A DNA stretch of 64,000 nt from Pelodera strongyloides (Eukaryota; Nematoda; Chromadorea; Rhabditida; Rhabditidae), in the NCBI GenBank assembly GCA_036852015.1, contig JAANDG010000310.1, forward strand, positions 105,126 through 169,125. The letters are read 5' to 3'. Numbering within the stretch: the stretch's first letter is position 1; the number at the start of each line of letters is the position of its first letter. Positions 31,660 through 43,490 of the stretch are shown here, piece after piece. The notes beneath the pieces were generated by a model. That model made no database searches, had not been told where the DNA came from, and saw nothing but the letters and a program-made list of their open reading frames with translations. The translations under genes were made by a program, and so were the position numbers.

Positions 31660-34600
31660 TCAGCCCATCACTGAATTCAGTAGCATTTCGCCTTGTCGAC
31701 TCCAATCACAACAAATATAATGTCGGAGAAGAAGGCGATATTTCTCCGAGAATAACATGTAAATGAAGATGTTGCCAGACGCGTTTAGCATCACCTGAAC
31801 ATTGGTTTAGTATGAAAAGAGCAATATACACGTGAAAGTGAAAACCATTTTTACACCCGATATCACCCCGAACCCCGATCAAAAATTTTCCGGCTCATAT
31901 CGGGAGCAAGCCCCGATACTCCAATCCTCTCGAAAAACCGCGATATGGCCCCGATTATTTTTAGAAAAACCCGGATATGGCCCCGATCATTTCGCACAAC
32001 CCGAATATGGCCCCGATTATTTTCCAGAAAACACGGATATGGCCCTGATCAAGGCCCGAATTTTCGAGGGACTTGATCGGGGCCATATCGGGGCTTTTGT
32101 TTAACATGTACCCACATCAATTGCACAATACTACCCTCTCCCGTTTAGCTAAATACATACCAAAAGTAAATTTTTCGGTAAGTTAGCTAGCTGCCAATTG
32201 CTTGTTGAATACCAATTAAAAAAAATATTCAAAACAAACAAAAATTTAAAAGAAAACTCACGAGTAAATTATTGAGAGTGACCATTGTTTGATATAAAAG
32301 TGTGTCTTCTTGTTCCAGGTTTTCCATAATATTTGACATAAATGCCAATGTGTTACAGAAGAGAAAGAGCAGCACAATAGCCACTAACATAATCGAAGTC
32401 TGTCTTTCCTTACGGTCGGCTTTCTTGGAGAATTCATCGCTTTCACCACCACACGACTGAAATACATAATGCTTATGAATACGAATAATGAATTACGCTT
32501 CATGGGGTTTCCAAGTGTCCCAAAAAATGTTCGTGTTTCTGTCAATACAACCGTATTTTTTTAACATAAAACCGGCATATTTAAATGGTTATTATTTTTC
32601 TCGCTTATATATATATATATATATAAAGGTTTATTGAGGATATGTAATTAACACATCTCAAAAGGTGACCCTAAGATACCACGCTTCACAACGCAGTATA
32701 CTCACAAGGGACCAAACTACAAAGAACAAAAACACAAACATACCTTGTTATTTTGCACGTTTTATCAATAAACCTTTATATAAATGAAAAATTCACAAAA
32801 TATTTTCGTGTTGTTGCAAAATACGGTAAATTTTCAACATACTTGGAAACCCCATCAAGGTATATATTTGATTATGTGTGTCTTTTCGATATATGTGATC
32901 AATAAACGAATAAACTATATTATTATCATAAAGTGAGTTGGCACCTTGCTTTGAAAACAATATATGCTCCATCATGCGCACTATATGCATTGGCCAGCAT
33001 ACTTTTCAAAAAGCTTGCGCCGAACCACTTTAAAGCGAATTAGCGGTCGGTCTCAACAAAAAAAATACGAAAAGAGGAGGAGTAAACAACCGTGCGTTTA
33101 CCGCCGTTTTCAAAATGTGCATTTTTGGACTTTTACTAGCCAAATTCAAAATATTTTGTCAACATTTCGTCATTTGGATGCTTCGGAGTGTGTGATCATT
33201 TGAAAAGGCCATCCCTCGATTTTTCCGGGGCCGTGCTAGTATTAAAATCGGCAAATCGCCGGAAGCGAATTTTCCCATACAAAATCGCAAAAAATGGTTG
33301 TTTGAGAACATTTTTATACAAGATGCACTTATTTGTTTGTGTTTTTATGTTTATTTTCGTTTATAACTTTCTTCAAACTATTTTTGGTGAAAAAACCCCA
33401 AACCAGGTGGTATTTCGCTTTAAAATTTCATCCAAGTCCAAGAAACCCGTTAATTTTGACCAAACAACAATTACATTAACTAAACACGAAATAAATCTAC
33501 TGTATTCGCCTACCGAATGCATCCTTCGACTCCTCCGCACTGCATGTAAAACCATTGAGTTGACGAGAATTAGAAGTGTAAATGGAACTACGAACATGAC
33601 AATTGTGTACGCCCAGCCGAAGAAAACCTAGGAGACTTTTTAAGCACATTGATTTTCCCATTAGCCTTATCCTCCTCCTCCAAAATACTAATTATTGCAC
33701 TACATGTATATCTCGGGAAGTTTAAAGGCCAGTTCGTTCGGCTTCAGACCCCGGTGCACCGTTTCTGTGGATTATCTGTGGATTCGGTTGATATAACCCG
33801 GTACTCTTTATCTTTTGTCTTTTATGTAGATCTCTGTGACGTTATATGTCCTTGCGTATATATCCTCTGTACTAAATATAATCAAAACTAACTAACCTGT
33901 CGATATGCATTGCTAATTCTGAGCGCTGTTGGTTGTATGTGTGGTATGTAGTAATCAATATTCACTCTATAGCAAACACTGGCAACGTGAACCTGCAAGC
34001 ACAAATCTATTAATATGAAATACACTGTTATGTTTTGCATCGGTTGCTTTTTGGGGCTTCAAAAAAGACCATTATTGTACCCGTACGCGGTATTACTGCA
34101 AATTATTACGGTAAAAAAGACTATTCAAAATTATATTTTAATAAAAAAACACTCACCTCAAAGAATCGTGTAGTATTGAAAAGGATTGAAAATAGGACTA
34201 GCGAGGCGATAAATGCCATAACACGACCTGTAATGCTTATTCTTAGTTTTTATACAACTATTGTTTCAAGTGACATCTTCGGTTCAACTTAAACTTTTGT
34301 CGACCTGAAGTTTACCAATAAACATAAGCCATCCTTTAGGTTTCGTCCGTGGTTTGCTTTCACGTAAGTTTTGCGAGTGGATAAACGTTAAATTACTGAC
34401 TGTGAGTTTATTGTATGAAAAAAGCCGTGTTTCATCAACGCTACTAACTCAGGTCACACTTGGCATGCATGCTGTCAATTAAAAAACATGCATGCCGCAT
34501 CCAAATGGCATGCATGCAGTCATGATGACTGCATGCATGCCAAATCTCAAAAAGCATGCATGCCGCATCCATCTTATGCACGGTGCCGTAAACGTGCGGA

Positions 34601-37600
34601 AAATGGAAAATTTCACAGGAACCTCCCTACCGCCACCCTTTTAATAAAAATAAATAAACCACCATTAATTAACAAAAATAACACCAATAAGACAATAATT
34701 CATCAGTCTTTTATTTGGTCACACTGGCAGAGCAATACAAGAGCAAACAAAGCACTGGAAAAAGAAAAGAAACAATAAATTTATAATTAATTAATAGGGT
34801 TTTCCTTTGTGGTTTGTTAATTGGTTGTGGCCCGGAAGAAAGCGCATCCCCTGTCGTCCTCTGCACAGCTGAAACGTAAGAGTTAGTTTACCACACTGTA
34901 ACGTGAACAATACACTAATTACCCATATAGATTATTATTAATTGACTACTGTACGTCCCATGACACTACACACAACTCGAATTGAGGTTATATTGTCATA
35001 TTTTACACTCCAACAACAGTACAAAGGCAGTTCTGGTAAGAAAAATAAGGTACTAACACTAGGCACATTATGTATCCCTCAATCACTGCAACTTTACATG
35101 AAGTTTGCATTTTCTCAAAGAACTAAAAGGCCACATTAAATCATAATTGTTTACCTTGACATGATCCCTCTCAATTTACTCAAACGGCGTCATCCCATGA
35201 ACACTTTCGCAGTCGTAATACGTAGAAGGAATATGCGCTAGTGTGGGCGAAGAGATCTAAGATGCGCCATTACATATAAAACATATTTAATTTTACGAAA
35301 GATCCGTATTAGAGTGTCGGGCATACTTTTCAAACAGACCAAAACGTGTCCCTGAGTTAAAGCGAAATACTGGCCGGGGTTTGAAACGCAAACATTATCA
35401 TTCTTATGTTGCTAATGCGATGACATGAATTAGAATAAAAAATCGAGTAAATTGGCATAAATACGTAAGGACTCAGTTGTCCACGATGCGTTTCAAAAAA
35501 CGGCCGGTAGTTTGCTTAAACAAATAAGGTTCTACAGCAAAACTTCAAAAAAAAATTCTTCACACTACGCTGAAGAAAAATTTAGACTACGCGAGACGGG
35601 TATGGGAATCCGACCACCAATTGAGCACAATTAATGAAACAAAATAAAACTGAATAAAGTACCTGATGAAGAGCAGGTGACAGTAGAGAGTAGTGTCCTG
35701 TGAGACAATCCAGTCATTTCTGAAACAACTAATAAATGTAATAAATTTCCCTTAAATTGTGTTTCCTCCCCCACTTCAGTATCCTGCAAATAAAACACCA
35801 CCAAGGGCGAGGGCAATGCTGGTTCCGAAAAAAAAAATTATTGAATGAAAGTGCCAAGCGGTTTAGTGGTTATAAGGTAGAACAGAAATAGAAGGTAGTC
35901 AAAACACAAAACGTACGTTCTTCAGCCATCCAACGTGTATATCAGCGTGGCGTATTCAGAAATTCAGAGGGAACGGGTTTCGCTGTGCGTTCTCTAAAAT
36001 ATCTAATGAAAATCGGTTGTTCTAAATAAACAGGCAGCTGAAATACAATACATATAAAGCCGAACATATGTAATGTCAAAGAATTCCAAAGTCCCCCGCC
36101 CCGAGTGCAACTGCAACATTTATCCCCCCAATCCCCCCCCAGACAGATATAACTGAATCATGACTTTGGTTTTTCAAGACATTGGCACGAGAGAAAAACA
36201 TGAAGAATAGTAAGTAATAACGCACTTACTTGTCAAATACTTCCTCCGTTTCGATTCCTGCGCTGTCAACCGTCCCATCCATTTTGTACTACTCCTTTCT
36301 CCACTGGCACTTCATTGTCGCCTTATCTGTTACAAAAAACATTAGCACAATAATAAATAAGCAAAATAAACATGGTAAACGAAAAAAAAATACAAAAAAA
36401 AAAGAACTTTGCAAAAAACTCAGAAAAAAAAATGAACCGTGCATATTGTTCAAAACCGTGAAATGCACGGTTAGTGCGAACAAGGCGGCATGCATGACCG
36501 GCAATACCGTACTCAAAAAAATCATGCCTGCCGCACGATTGACGGCATACATGCTTTTTGACTTAAATGACCGCATGCATGCGGAAGTTCAGCCATGAAA
36601 GCGATACTGCAATTATAGAACGATACGACCAAAATGCCATTTCCATTTCATGATATGATGATAAATAAGAATAATAAATGCAAGACGGAAGTAAATGTCT
36701 TTTGGAAATGCTTGGGTACTAACTTGTGGTAACCATTTCTCAGTAAGTTACCTTTTGGTAATAACTCTTGTGCTTTGTAAGGGTAGCAGACTCCAATAAA
36801 CCGATGTACTGATAGTCCAACGGTCATCCAAACACTAAATAAATAGTAAAGCGAAATACCGGCCAGTTTTAGAAACGCATCTAGTACACCAGCATGCAGC
36901 CTTCTTATGCAGCCTATGCAAAGGACCATAAATTAGAATAAAAAAACCGAGCTAAATTCGAGTAAATTAGCATAAATACGTAAGAATTCAGCTGTCCACG
37001 ATGCGTTTCAAAAACCGGCCGGTATTTCGCTTTAAAGCAAAATAGTAAAATAAATGTTTGTATAGTTATGTTATGTAAACAATATTGAATCTCTGCACAA
37101 AATTGCTCACCTTATAGTTTGTGCAGTCAACATCACACCGTACATATAAGGCGTCAGCATATAACTAAAAGAAAAACACTTAATAGATAATCAGTATAAG
37201 TCACGGATACAGAAAATTTATAGAGACAAACTGAAACTTTTACCGTATAGCGTAGGCGCATGCAAATGACTTGAGGAAATTTTAAATTTTTTTTAAAGCG
37301 AAATACCGGCCGGTTTTTTAAGCGCATCGTGGACAACTGAATGCTTACGTATTTATGTTAATTTACTCTAGGTTAGCTCGATTTTTTATTCTAATTTATG
37401 TTTATTTGCAAAGCTGCATAAGAATTCTGGTTCACTTGATGTGTTTCAAAAACCGGCCGGTAATTCGCTTTAAATGTACCTTATGTAATTTGCCTTCCAC
37501 ACTGTCAAATATTCACCAAGGCGTGGTAAAGAAAGAACACAGAATGCAGACGCCAGGATCATGGTGTCAGAAGCCGAGAGGACTGCCAGATACCAGTTTA

Positions 37601-37787
37601 TTGATGATGAAGACATTAGCCTGCAATGTTATTAATACACTTTTTTATCGTTTTAGTACGATTTGATGACGTCATCAGTTATTTTCTAGATTACACATAC
37701 ATAACATACGCGCAGCTACGGTAATGGAAACCAAGTGGAAGCGAACAAATACAGTATGAAAAGCTGCACGCTCTCCCTCTCTGTAGT

Positions 37788-37818
<31 letters not shown>

Positions 37819-38824
37819 CTTTCCTTACTTTTAAACTCCAAGTGCGTGTTAATTTTATAAATCGGCGACAGAGGAATTTAATATTAAAAAAATTATTAAA
37901 TTAAATTTGCCTCCTACCTGTGTGTAAATATCCGCACACTTGTCAAATTTGCACACAATCCAAAGGCGATTATTGGAAGAGCAATTAGACCTAAAAGAGT
38001 GGGCTATTTGAAAGGAAGTTCAAAGTTTTTGGTATATCAGACTTGTAGAATTAGAGATTCTTTTACATTACTTCTGGGTGTGGTGCGCTATAGCGTCATA
38101 TTCATTACAACCATAAGAATTATTCTGAGAGCAATTTGTCATCTGGAACTCGTCGCCTAATGCTCAGAATTTCTGCGCTCTGCGGAACAAGTCATAAGTT
38201 CACTTTCAAATTAAAATTGGAATCCCCTTGAATAAAGGTGCACGCTCTTGTGAAGTAAAATATTTTTTTGTGAGAACCACATGTTAAGGGCTACCGGTTC
38301 ATGTTGGGGAAACCCAAATCAATTTAGTTTATTAACTAATCATCCACACACACAAACACCGCGCACTGGTTCAAGTGTACAAACATATAACGCGCGATTA
38401 CATCGCGGCACAAAAAATACAGTCGTTGTTTCAAGGCAGGGCATTGACAAGGACATTCTGATTTTGTTTTTTGATTATGTTTAGTGTTCATGTGTTATTT
38501 GTTCTTTGAAGTTTGGTCCCTTGTCAGTATACTGCGTTGTGAAGCGTGGTACCTTAGGTTTTGAGATGTGTTAATTGCATATCCTCAATAAACTATTTAT
38601 ATATACATGAACATTTGTGAGGTGTAACTTTTAGGATTGAAAGAAATTTGAGCTTTTCCTAGTAACCCACCAAGCGTAATTCTCTCCAGATAATCGTAGA
38701 ACTGATATTGATAGTGACATTCACAGGAACTATTCAGTGGGGTGCACATCATGTCGGATGATTCCATCGTCACTTCCGAAGAAGAAACGGAGACATTCGA
38801 CCACCACTCTGTTTCCGACGACAT
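31660..38824 (-). CDS. class A G-protein-coupled receptor, FMRFamide/neuropeptide-receptor-like, complete (371 aa)
   Basis: Seven-transmembrane receptor, most similar in layout to invertebrate FMRFamide peptide receptors; ligand unknown. Exons (minus): 38671-38824, 37918-37990, 37480-37620, 37111-37164, 36752-36834, 34157-34227, 33897-33992, 33514-33627, 32262-32456, 31660-31794. All nine junctions agree in phase and total 372 codons including TGA. The extracellular N-terminus (about 50 residues) has NVS and NSS glycosylation sequons. TM1 contains FGLCANLTSVRIF and TM2 NWYLAVLSASDTMILASAF. TM3 ends VGLSVHRFIGVCYPYKA, so the usual D/ERY is HRF. TM4 contains FIASLVLFSILFNTTRFFE, and ECL2 carries the partner Cys (VCYRVNIDYY). 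TM5 reads VMFVVPFTLLILVNS, TM6 MLVAIVLLFLFCNTLAF, and TM7 ends NASGNIFIYMLF (NPxxY is NIFIY). The tail has ICCDW, a possible palmitoylation site. An intact receptor; the motif changes may alter activation. Confidence 0.93.
31935..32060 (+). repeat. tandem repeat ~36 bp with inverted end
   Basis: GATATGGCCCCGATTATTTT repeats about four times with variation, then GATCGGGGCCATATCGGGGC follows in the opposite sense, so the array can fold on itself. It lies in the last intron of the GPCR gene. Confidence 0.8.
32501..32856. mobile_element. TIR element with ATGGGGTTTCCAAGT ends
   Basis: Left end ATGGGGTTTCCAAGTGTC and right end ACTTGGAAACCCCAT flank about 355 bp in a GPCR intron. A relative with the same ends lies at 47871-48150. 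A TA dinucleotide run (about 32607-32624) and a copy of repeat H (32620-32735) are nested inside. Confidence 0.65.
33030..33423. mobile_element. longer TTAA element related to family A
   Basis: Starts TTAAAGCGAATTAGCGGTCG and ends GGTGGTATTTCGCTTTAA, about 394 bp, with a different interior from family A. Same GPCR intron. Confidence 0.7.
33707..33835 (+). mobile_element. SINE body/tail, second copy
   Basis: Repeats the GGGAAGTTTAAAGGCCAGTT and GATTCGGTTGATATAACCCG parts of the SINE at 15113-15395. The tRNA-like head is absent (5' truncated). Confidence 0.8.
34463..34570. promoter_or_regulatory. GCATGCATGC cluster in a GPCR intron
   Basis: Four blocks of (T)GCATGCATGC within about 110 bases, including a long dyad around CAGTCATGATGACTG. 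On the transcribed strand this gives many (U)GCAUG words, the recognition sequence of RBFOX/FOX-1 splicing factors. Whether it is bound is inference; it may also be just a self-complementary repeat. Confidence 0.4.
35357..35519. mobile_element. TTAA MITE family A
   Basis: TTAAAGCGAAATACTGGCCG to CGGCCGGTAGTTTGCTTAA, about 163 bp, slightly shortened and diverged. In the large GPCR intron. Confidence 0.85.
36487..36584. promoter_or_regulatory. second GCATGC-rich stretch in the same GPCR intron
   Basis: GGCGGCATGCATGACCGG, CATGCCTGCCG, GGCATACATGC and CCGCATGCATGCGG within 100 bases. Like 34463-34570 it offers several (U)GCAUG-type words, near the exon at 36752-36834. Confidence 0.35.
36846..37035. 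mobile_element. TTAA MITE family A
   Basis: About 190 bp with both TIRs. The left end reads AGTAAAGCG instead of TTAAAGCG. It starts 12 bases upstream of the GPCR exon 36752-36834 (minus sense), close to its acceptor. Confidence 0.85.
37293..37473. mobile_element. TTAA MITE family A next to a splice donor
   Basis: Standard 180-bp copy. Its right TTAA begins 4 bases beyond the GT donor of the GPCR exon 37480-37620 (minus strand), so the intron begins GTACAT and then runs straight into the element. Confidence 0.9.
37785..37815 (+). repeat. CT microsatellite
   Basis: CTCTCT array inside a GPCR intron. Confidence 0.9.
38133..38265 (+). repeat. dispersed repeat R
   Basis: TCATCTGGAACTCGTCGCCTA, then TGCGGAACAAGTCATAAG, then CCTTGAATAAAGGTGCACGC. 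The same order of blocks occurs at 48570-48685 and 57058-57178. Confidence 0.8.
38497..38604 (+). repeat. dispersed repeat H
   Basis: TTTGGTCCCTTGTCAGTATA through GAAGCGTGGTACCTTAGG to ATCCTCAATAAAC. The reverse complement occurs at about 32620-32735. Confidence 0.75.
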
Positions 38825-38901
38825 TCTGGAAGGTTTTATAAATTATCACTAATTTTTATTAAAAGTAAATAATACGCAAAACTCGTTTTTGAAAGAATTT
38901 T

Positions 38902-39118
38902 CAAGCAAAATACCGGCCTGTTTTTGAAAGAATTGTAAAGCAAAATACCGATCGGTTTTTGAAACGCATCGTGGACAGCTCAATTATTACGTATTTATGC
39001 CACAATTAAGCTCGAATTTTTTTCGATTTTTTATTCTAATTTATGTTCATTTGCATAAGCTGCATAAGAATGCTGGTGTATCGATGTGTTTCAAAAACCG
39101 GCCGGTATTTCGCTTTAA
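38902..39118. mobile_element. TTAA MITE family A with duplicated left end
   Basis: A full copy from about 38935 preceded by an extra piece of the same TIR (AGCAAAATACCGGCCTG), as if two left ends were stacked. Just upstream of the GPCR start codon. Confidence 0.8.
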
Positions 39119-39916
39119 CATAATATAGCTGATAAAGACAGACAGGCAAAAAAAAACGCGACTAGCGAAAGACTGCGATGAAACAAATGTGAACTTTGCT
39201 TAAAAATGTTTGTAAAAGTGTGGCCATTCTTATTCGGAACATATCTTGAAGTTATTTAAATTTTTATTGGATTTTTTTATCAATATTTGCACTAATGCGT
39301 CTGTCTAGGCTCACGTGAAAACCAATGTACTGAAAAATTAAAATAATTGTGGGTAATTTTCAAACAAAAAATCACAGTGAATGTTCAAAACAACCATATC
39401 AATAGCGAGAAAATGTGAGAAGATGGGAGAAACATAGTGGAAATACAGCAATATGAAACTATTGTGGATACATATAAACAACTGTTATTTTTTACGAAAC
39501 GCTGCAAACAAGTTAAACCATAAAGCGAGGTTTAAATACGAGCAAGCAAGTGAGTCAGACAAGTTAGTACATTTGAGATAGTATATACTAAAATAAAAGA
39601 AGATACGCCGACATATCTGAGAAGCACTATTTTCCTAGAAAAGTTTAAGAATACATCATTATCTCGTGGGAAAAGTGCCTCTTAAAGGTAAATTTCACTT
39701 CCTTTTAAGATTGTGAATATTTCAGGCTTTCAACGTTTTCAGCTACTCCCCTCAAGGCTATATTTAGTAATTTAGAGGGACACAAACTCAAAGGTTTAAC
39801 GTGAACGTCAACACGTTAAAGAGGCTTTGAAAAGTATTGAAAAGGACATAAGAATTCATATTTTTAGCTTTTTTTCGCAAGGATCTCATGAAAAAAATAG
39901 CAGAAAAATAAATAAA

Positions 39917-40170
39917 TCTTGTTATATAAAGGAGAAGAAAGGTTTATTTGTCGTCATGTCAGAAACGAAATCCATAATACGTTTCAAGGATTTGGTATAA
40001 GCAGTTGAACTTTTCGCAACTCCAAAATAAGTAAACTGAGTCTCAGTGCCTTAAATATAGGAAATACATTTCAAACTTTTCATATAAGTATGCAAATTTT
40101 GTGACGCTTTGAAGAGTTTGAAGTATCGCCTGTACGGCATTGGAAAGACGCCTCAGGCGGCGATAGCCGG
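39917..40170 (+). mobile_element. non-autonomous Helitron-like element
   Basis: Starts TCTTGTTATATAAAGGAGAA after A and ends after the hairpin CGCCTCAGGCGG with GATAGCCGG before T; the terminal CTGG is changed to CCGG. Confidence 0.6.
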
Positions 40171-40574
40171 TGAATAAATAAAGGTAATAAAGATAAAGGA
40201 TAAAAGTTGTGCAAGAATTGTTCAGTACAAGAACCCAGAACCAACACCCAAGATTGATCTTTTAAAGTGAGACACAATATTATTTTTTGGTGATGGAAAA
40301 CACCTTTGGGACACTACGTCTGGGGGAGAGATGTAGGGCTTGCATGAAGACTTTGTTTTGGGATATTTCTCTGAATATTACTAGACCAAATAAGACTTGA
40401 GTGGTAGGGTGGTACGGATACGGGGTAATGTTAAAACAGTGAAATACAAATATCTAGAAGCAGTTAAACATTTTAAATCGACAAATGGGATTTTATCAGA
40501 TTAGAATAATTTATCCAAATAAATATATTGTAGGTTCAAACAAATCGGGCCCTGTTGCGAACTATGCAATGTGG

Positions 40575-40793
40575 CATACCTTCCGTTTTTGAAACACAAA
40601 TGAATTGTTACGTATTTATGAAAATGAACAAATGAATTGTTACGTGGACAAATGAATTGTTACGTATTTATGCTAATTTGCTCGAATTTAGCTCGATTTT
40701 TTTTTTAATGTGTTTCATTTGCATAAGCATAAGCTGCATAAGAGTGCTGGTGTACTCGATGTGTTTCAAAAACCTTCCGGTATTTCGCTTTAA
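40575..40793. mobile_element. TTAA MITE family A with internal duplication
   Basis: The right end is standard, the left TIR decayed. CAAATGAATTGTTACGT is repeated three times internally, explaining the extra length. Confidence 0.75.
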
Positions 40794-42948
40794 AGCGGTA
40801 TATGTTTAAAAAGCGGTACTCGTTTCTTTTCAAAAACCGGTTGTTATAGCGCTGAGATGTTGAGTTTTTTTTGGATACGCAAAACTGACCTACCCCACCT
40901 TCCCAGGTTTAATTAAGAAGATGCATTTTGTACTTGTATAAGGACATAAAGTTTCAGAATTATGCAAACCTAATAAAGAGACATGTATTCTGTATCTATT
41001 AATGGTCGTATATATTAGTGATTAAATTATATACGAGGAAGTTTTATTAATAAGGCTTCATTGTCAGACTGAAGTATTCTCAACTAAAAACCACGTCATT
41101 ATTCCCTAATATTAGCACACTTTGCATGTTAATAAATAGTATGAGGACAATCAAAAACGTAAAAAAATATATAATCCATAGTCCAATAAACTCCTTTTAC
41201 AGGAAAAGAGTACATAAAACAAAGTGGAATATTTCATAAATATTATAATTAACCAAAACTCCAGAAACAAGTAAAAGTAAGTAGAAAACTTCCTAGAAAT
41301 GACCACATTTATATTGAGTACTTTCTTTACGAGAAAACAAACTATTTTTATATTCGGGTTTCCGTCGTAGAGAAAATTACCCAATTTACGCTGGAGACTT
41401 TGCAAATAAGACCGTAATTGCTGCCCAGAAATAAAGTTGTTGAAAATTGAGTGGAACAAGTGGGCAACCTAACATATATTAAACAGAAACTAATATAAAA
41501 GGAGGGTAAATAAGTGCTTGCGTTAAATTATGCGGAAACTCACGATAAAAACCTCAGGCACACAAAAAAAGGGGCTTAGAATATGAACTTTTTTAATTTC
41601 TAGAGGTTTCAGAACACAAGGAACATCTGCAAAACGGCTAAACCAAAAAGATCAAAAAGCAAAAGGACGGTTGATTTACACTAGAAATTGACCATTAGAA
41701 CAAAACTTTTAGCGTGAAAATTGCATTTTTTTTACATTTTTCCACGCCGTGCGTTCGTAGTTTACTAATTTGTGCGTGATATTTTTGGATAGTTCTATAA
41801 ATTTAGATTAAACAAAAACAGATTTGCGGTAAACTTCAGCATCATTCTTCAAAAATTGTTACAGACAATAATCCGGAGTGATTTTCTTGAGGCTAAACTT
41901 TTGTTCAGAAACGTTCATAATTTGTAAGTGCCTTAGAAACATGGCCAAGATGTTTATCTCTCTGTATTGGTTCTACATAATTTTGTGCACTTTTTTGCAA
42001 TAAAGAGTCAATAATAATAAGATAATTACTTTATAATTTTGCAGAATTTCCTACTTTTATCGACACACGAGAGTTTCCGTGTCACTGCATAATGCATAGG
42101 ATTATAGATAAGATGTAGAAGCATATGTGTTGTAAGTTGTAAAGTTACAGAAAATCATGCGTCGATATTTACAACAGTTCAAAAAATTGCTTAGTAAATT
42201 ATCTTAAAAACATATAAAACTATGAGAACGCTACACTATACTACATATGCACATTTAAATATGTCAAGCATCAAATCAAATCGCAATCGCAAAATTATCC
42301 TGATTATCTGTCGAAGACGCTGTGCTCTGTACTATAAAGGGCCCAGGACCAAAAGACCAAAATTGGACAAAATTTCCGCCCAAAGTCGCTTCTTTATTAA
42401 TGAGTCTTTGGCCAAATGAATAGAAAAAATTCAATGACAATTGCCGTCTTAATTGGTTTAATTTCGTTGAAACTGAAACAGAATGGGTGTTCAGAAATTC
42501 TGTTTCATTGCATTGCAATCAACAGAAAATGCGCACGGAACATTTACATAACATAGAAACATTTAATGATTTTGAGAATGATTTTATAAGTTTTTAGAAT
42601 TTACAAACTTTTTTCCGCGACACGAGAGTTTACGTGCCACTGCATAATGCATAGAACATAGAATTATAGAAAAATAGAATGAAGTATAAACCCGCAATTT
42701 TGTGGAATAGCTGCAGATCACACATTTCCGGAATCAGGTTCAACAAATTTTTTTTTGCCAGTTTGATCTTTTAAGATGGCCATGGGGTGAAAATGCTCTA
42801 TAGTAGTATATACATTGGTACGTATCTTCTTACAATTATTTACAGAATACCAACAATATTCTCCACTAACTAACTTTTTATTAATAATGTTATTTAAAGA
42901 CTTAAACATCATAAATAACCCAACAAAGATCAAATGCATAACATTTGG

Positions 42949-43128
42949 TTAAAGCGAAATACCGGCCGGTTTTTGAAACGCATTGCGTACACCTGCTTTC
43001 TTATGCAGCATATGCAAATGAGCAAAAATTAGAATGAAAACTAGACCCCAATTAGGCCACACTTCGCATAAATGAGGAATGCAAGTACTTGAGATGCGTT
43101 TCAAAAACCGGCCGGTATTTCGCTTCAA
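42949..43128. mobile_element. TTAA MITE family A
   Basis: TTAAAGCGAAATACCGGCCG to CCGGTATTTCGCTTCAA, about 180 bp. Closest to the copies at 17900 and 62435 (shared CACCTGCTTTCTTATGCAGC). Confidence 0.9.
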
Positions 43129-43384
43129 CGAGTGATTCATAAGATTTAAAAAAAGCATATCATCTTGTGCAAGCTGATACTATGCAAACTAAATGCATGG
43201 GGTTGGATAGATATCAGTTTAGTGAATTTCATTTGTGAGATTAAGTTTTGGGAAGAAAGGGGATCTGAATTCTTCTGGTGTTCTTTTGTGCATGATCGTG
43301 AGAAGATGTAATTAAATAGGGGGGACACAGATGTACATATAGAGATGAGGTCATTCCTTGTCGTTTAGTTCAGACGCGGATAAA

Positions 43385-43490
43385 GGGAGAGGGAGGGAGA
43401 TAAGAGAGAAAGAGAGAGAAAGAGGAAGTTAAAGATAGAGGGCCATAGAAAAAGAAAAGAAAGAAAGGGAGGAAAGAAAGAGACTTGAGT
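43385..43490 (+). repeat. GA-rich microsatellite
   Basis: Imperfect GAGA/GGAAAG array. Confidence 0.8.

Noticed and set aside
41151..41459. 102-residue minus-strand frame
   Set aside because: One helical-looking stretch near 41400 but no coherent splice partners; the remainder is AT-driven.
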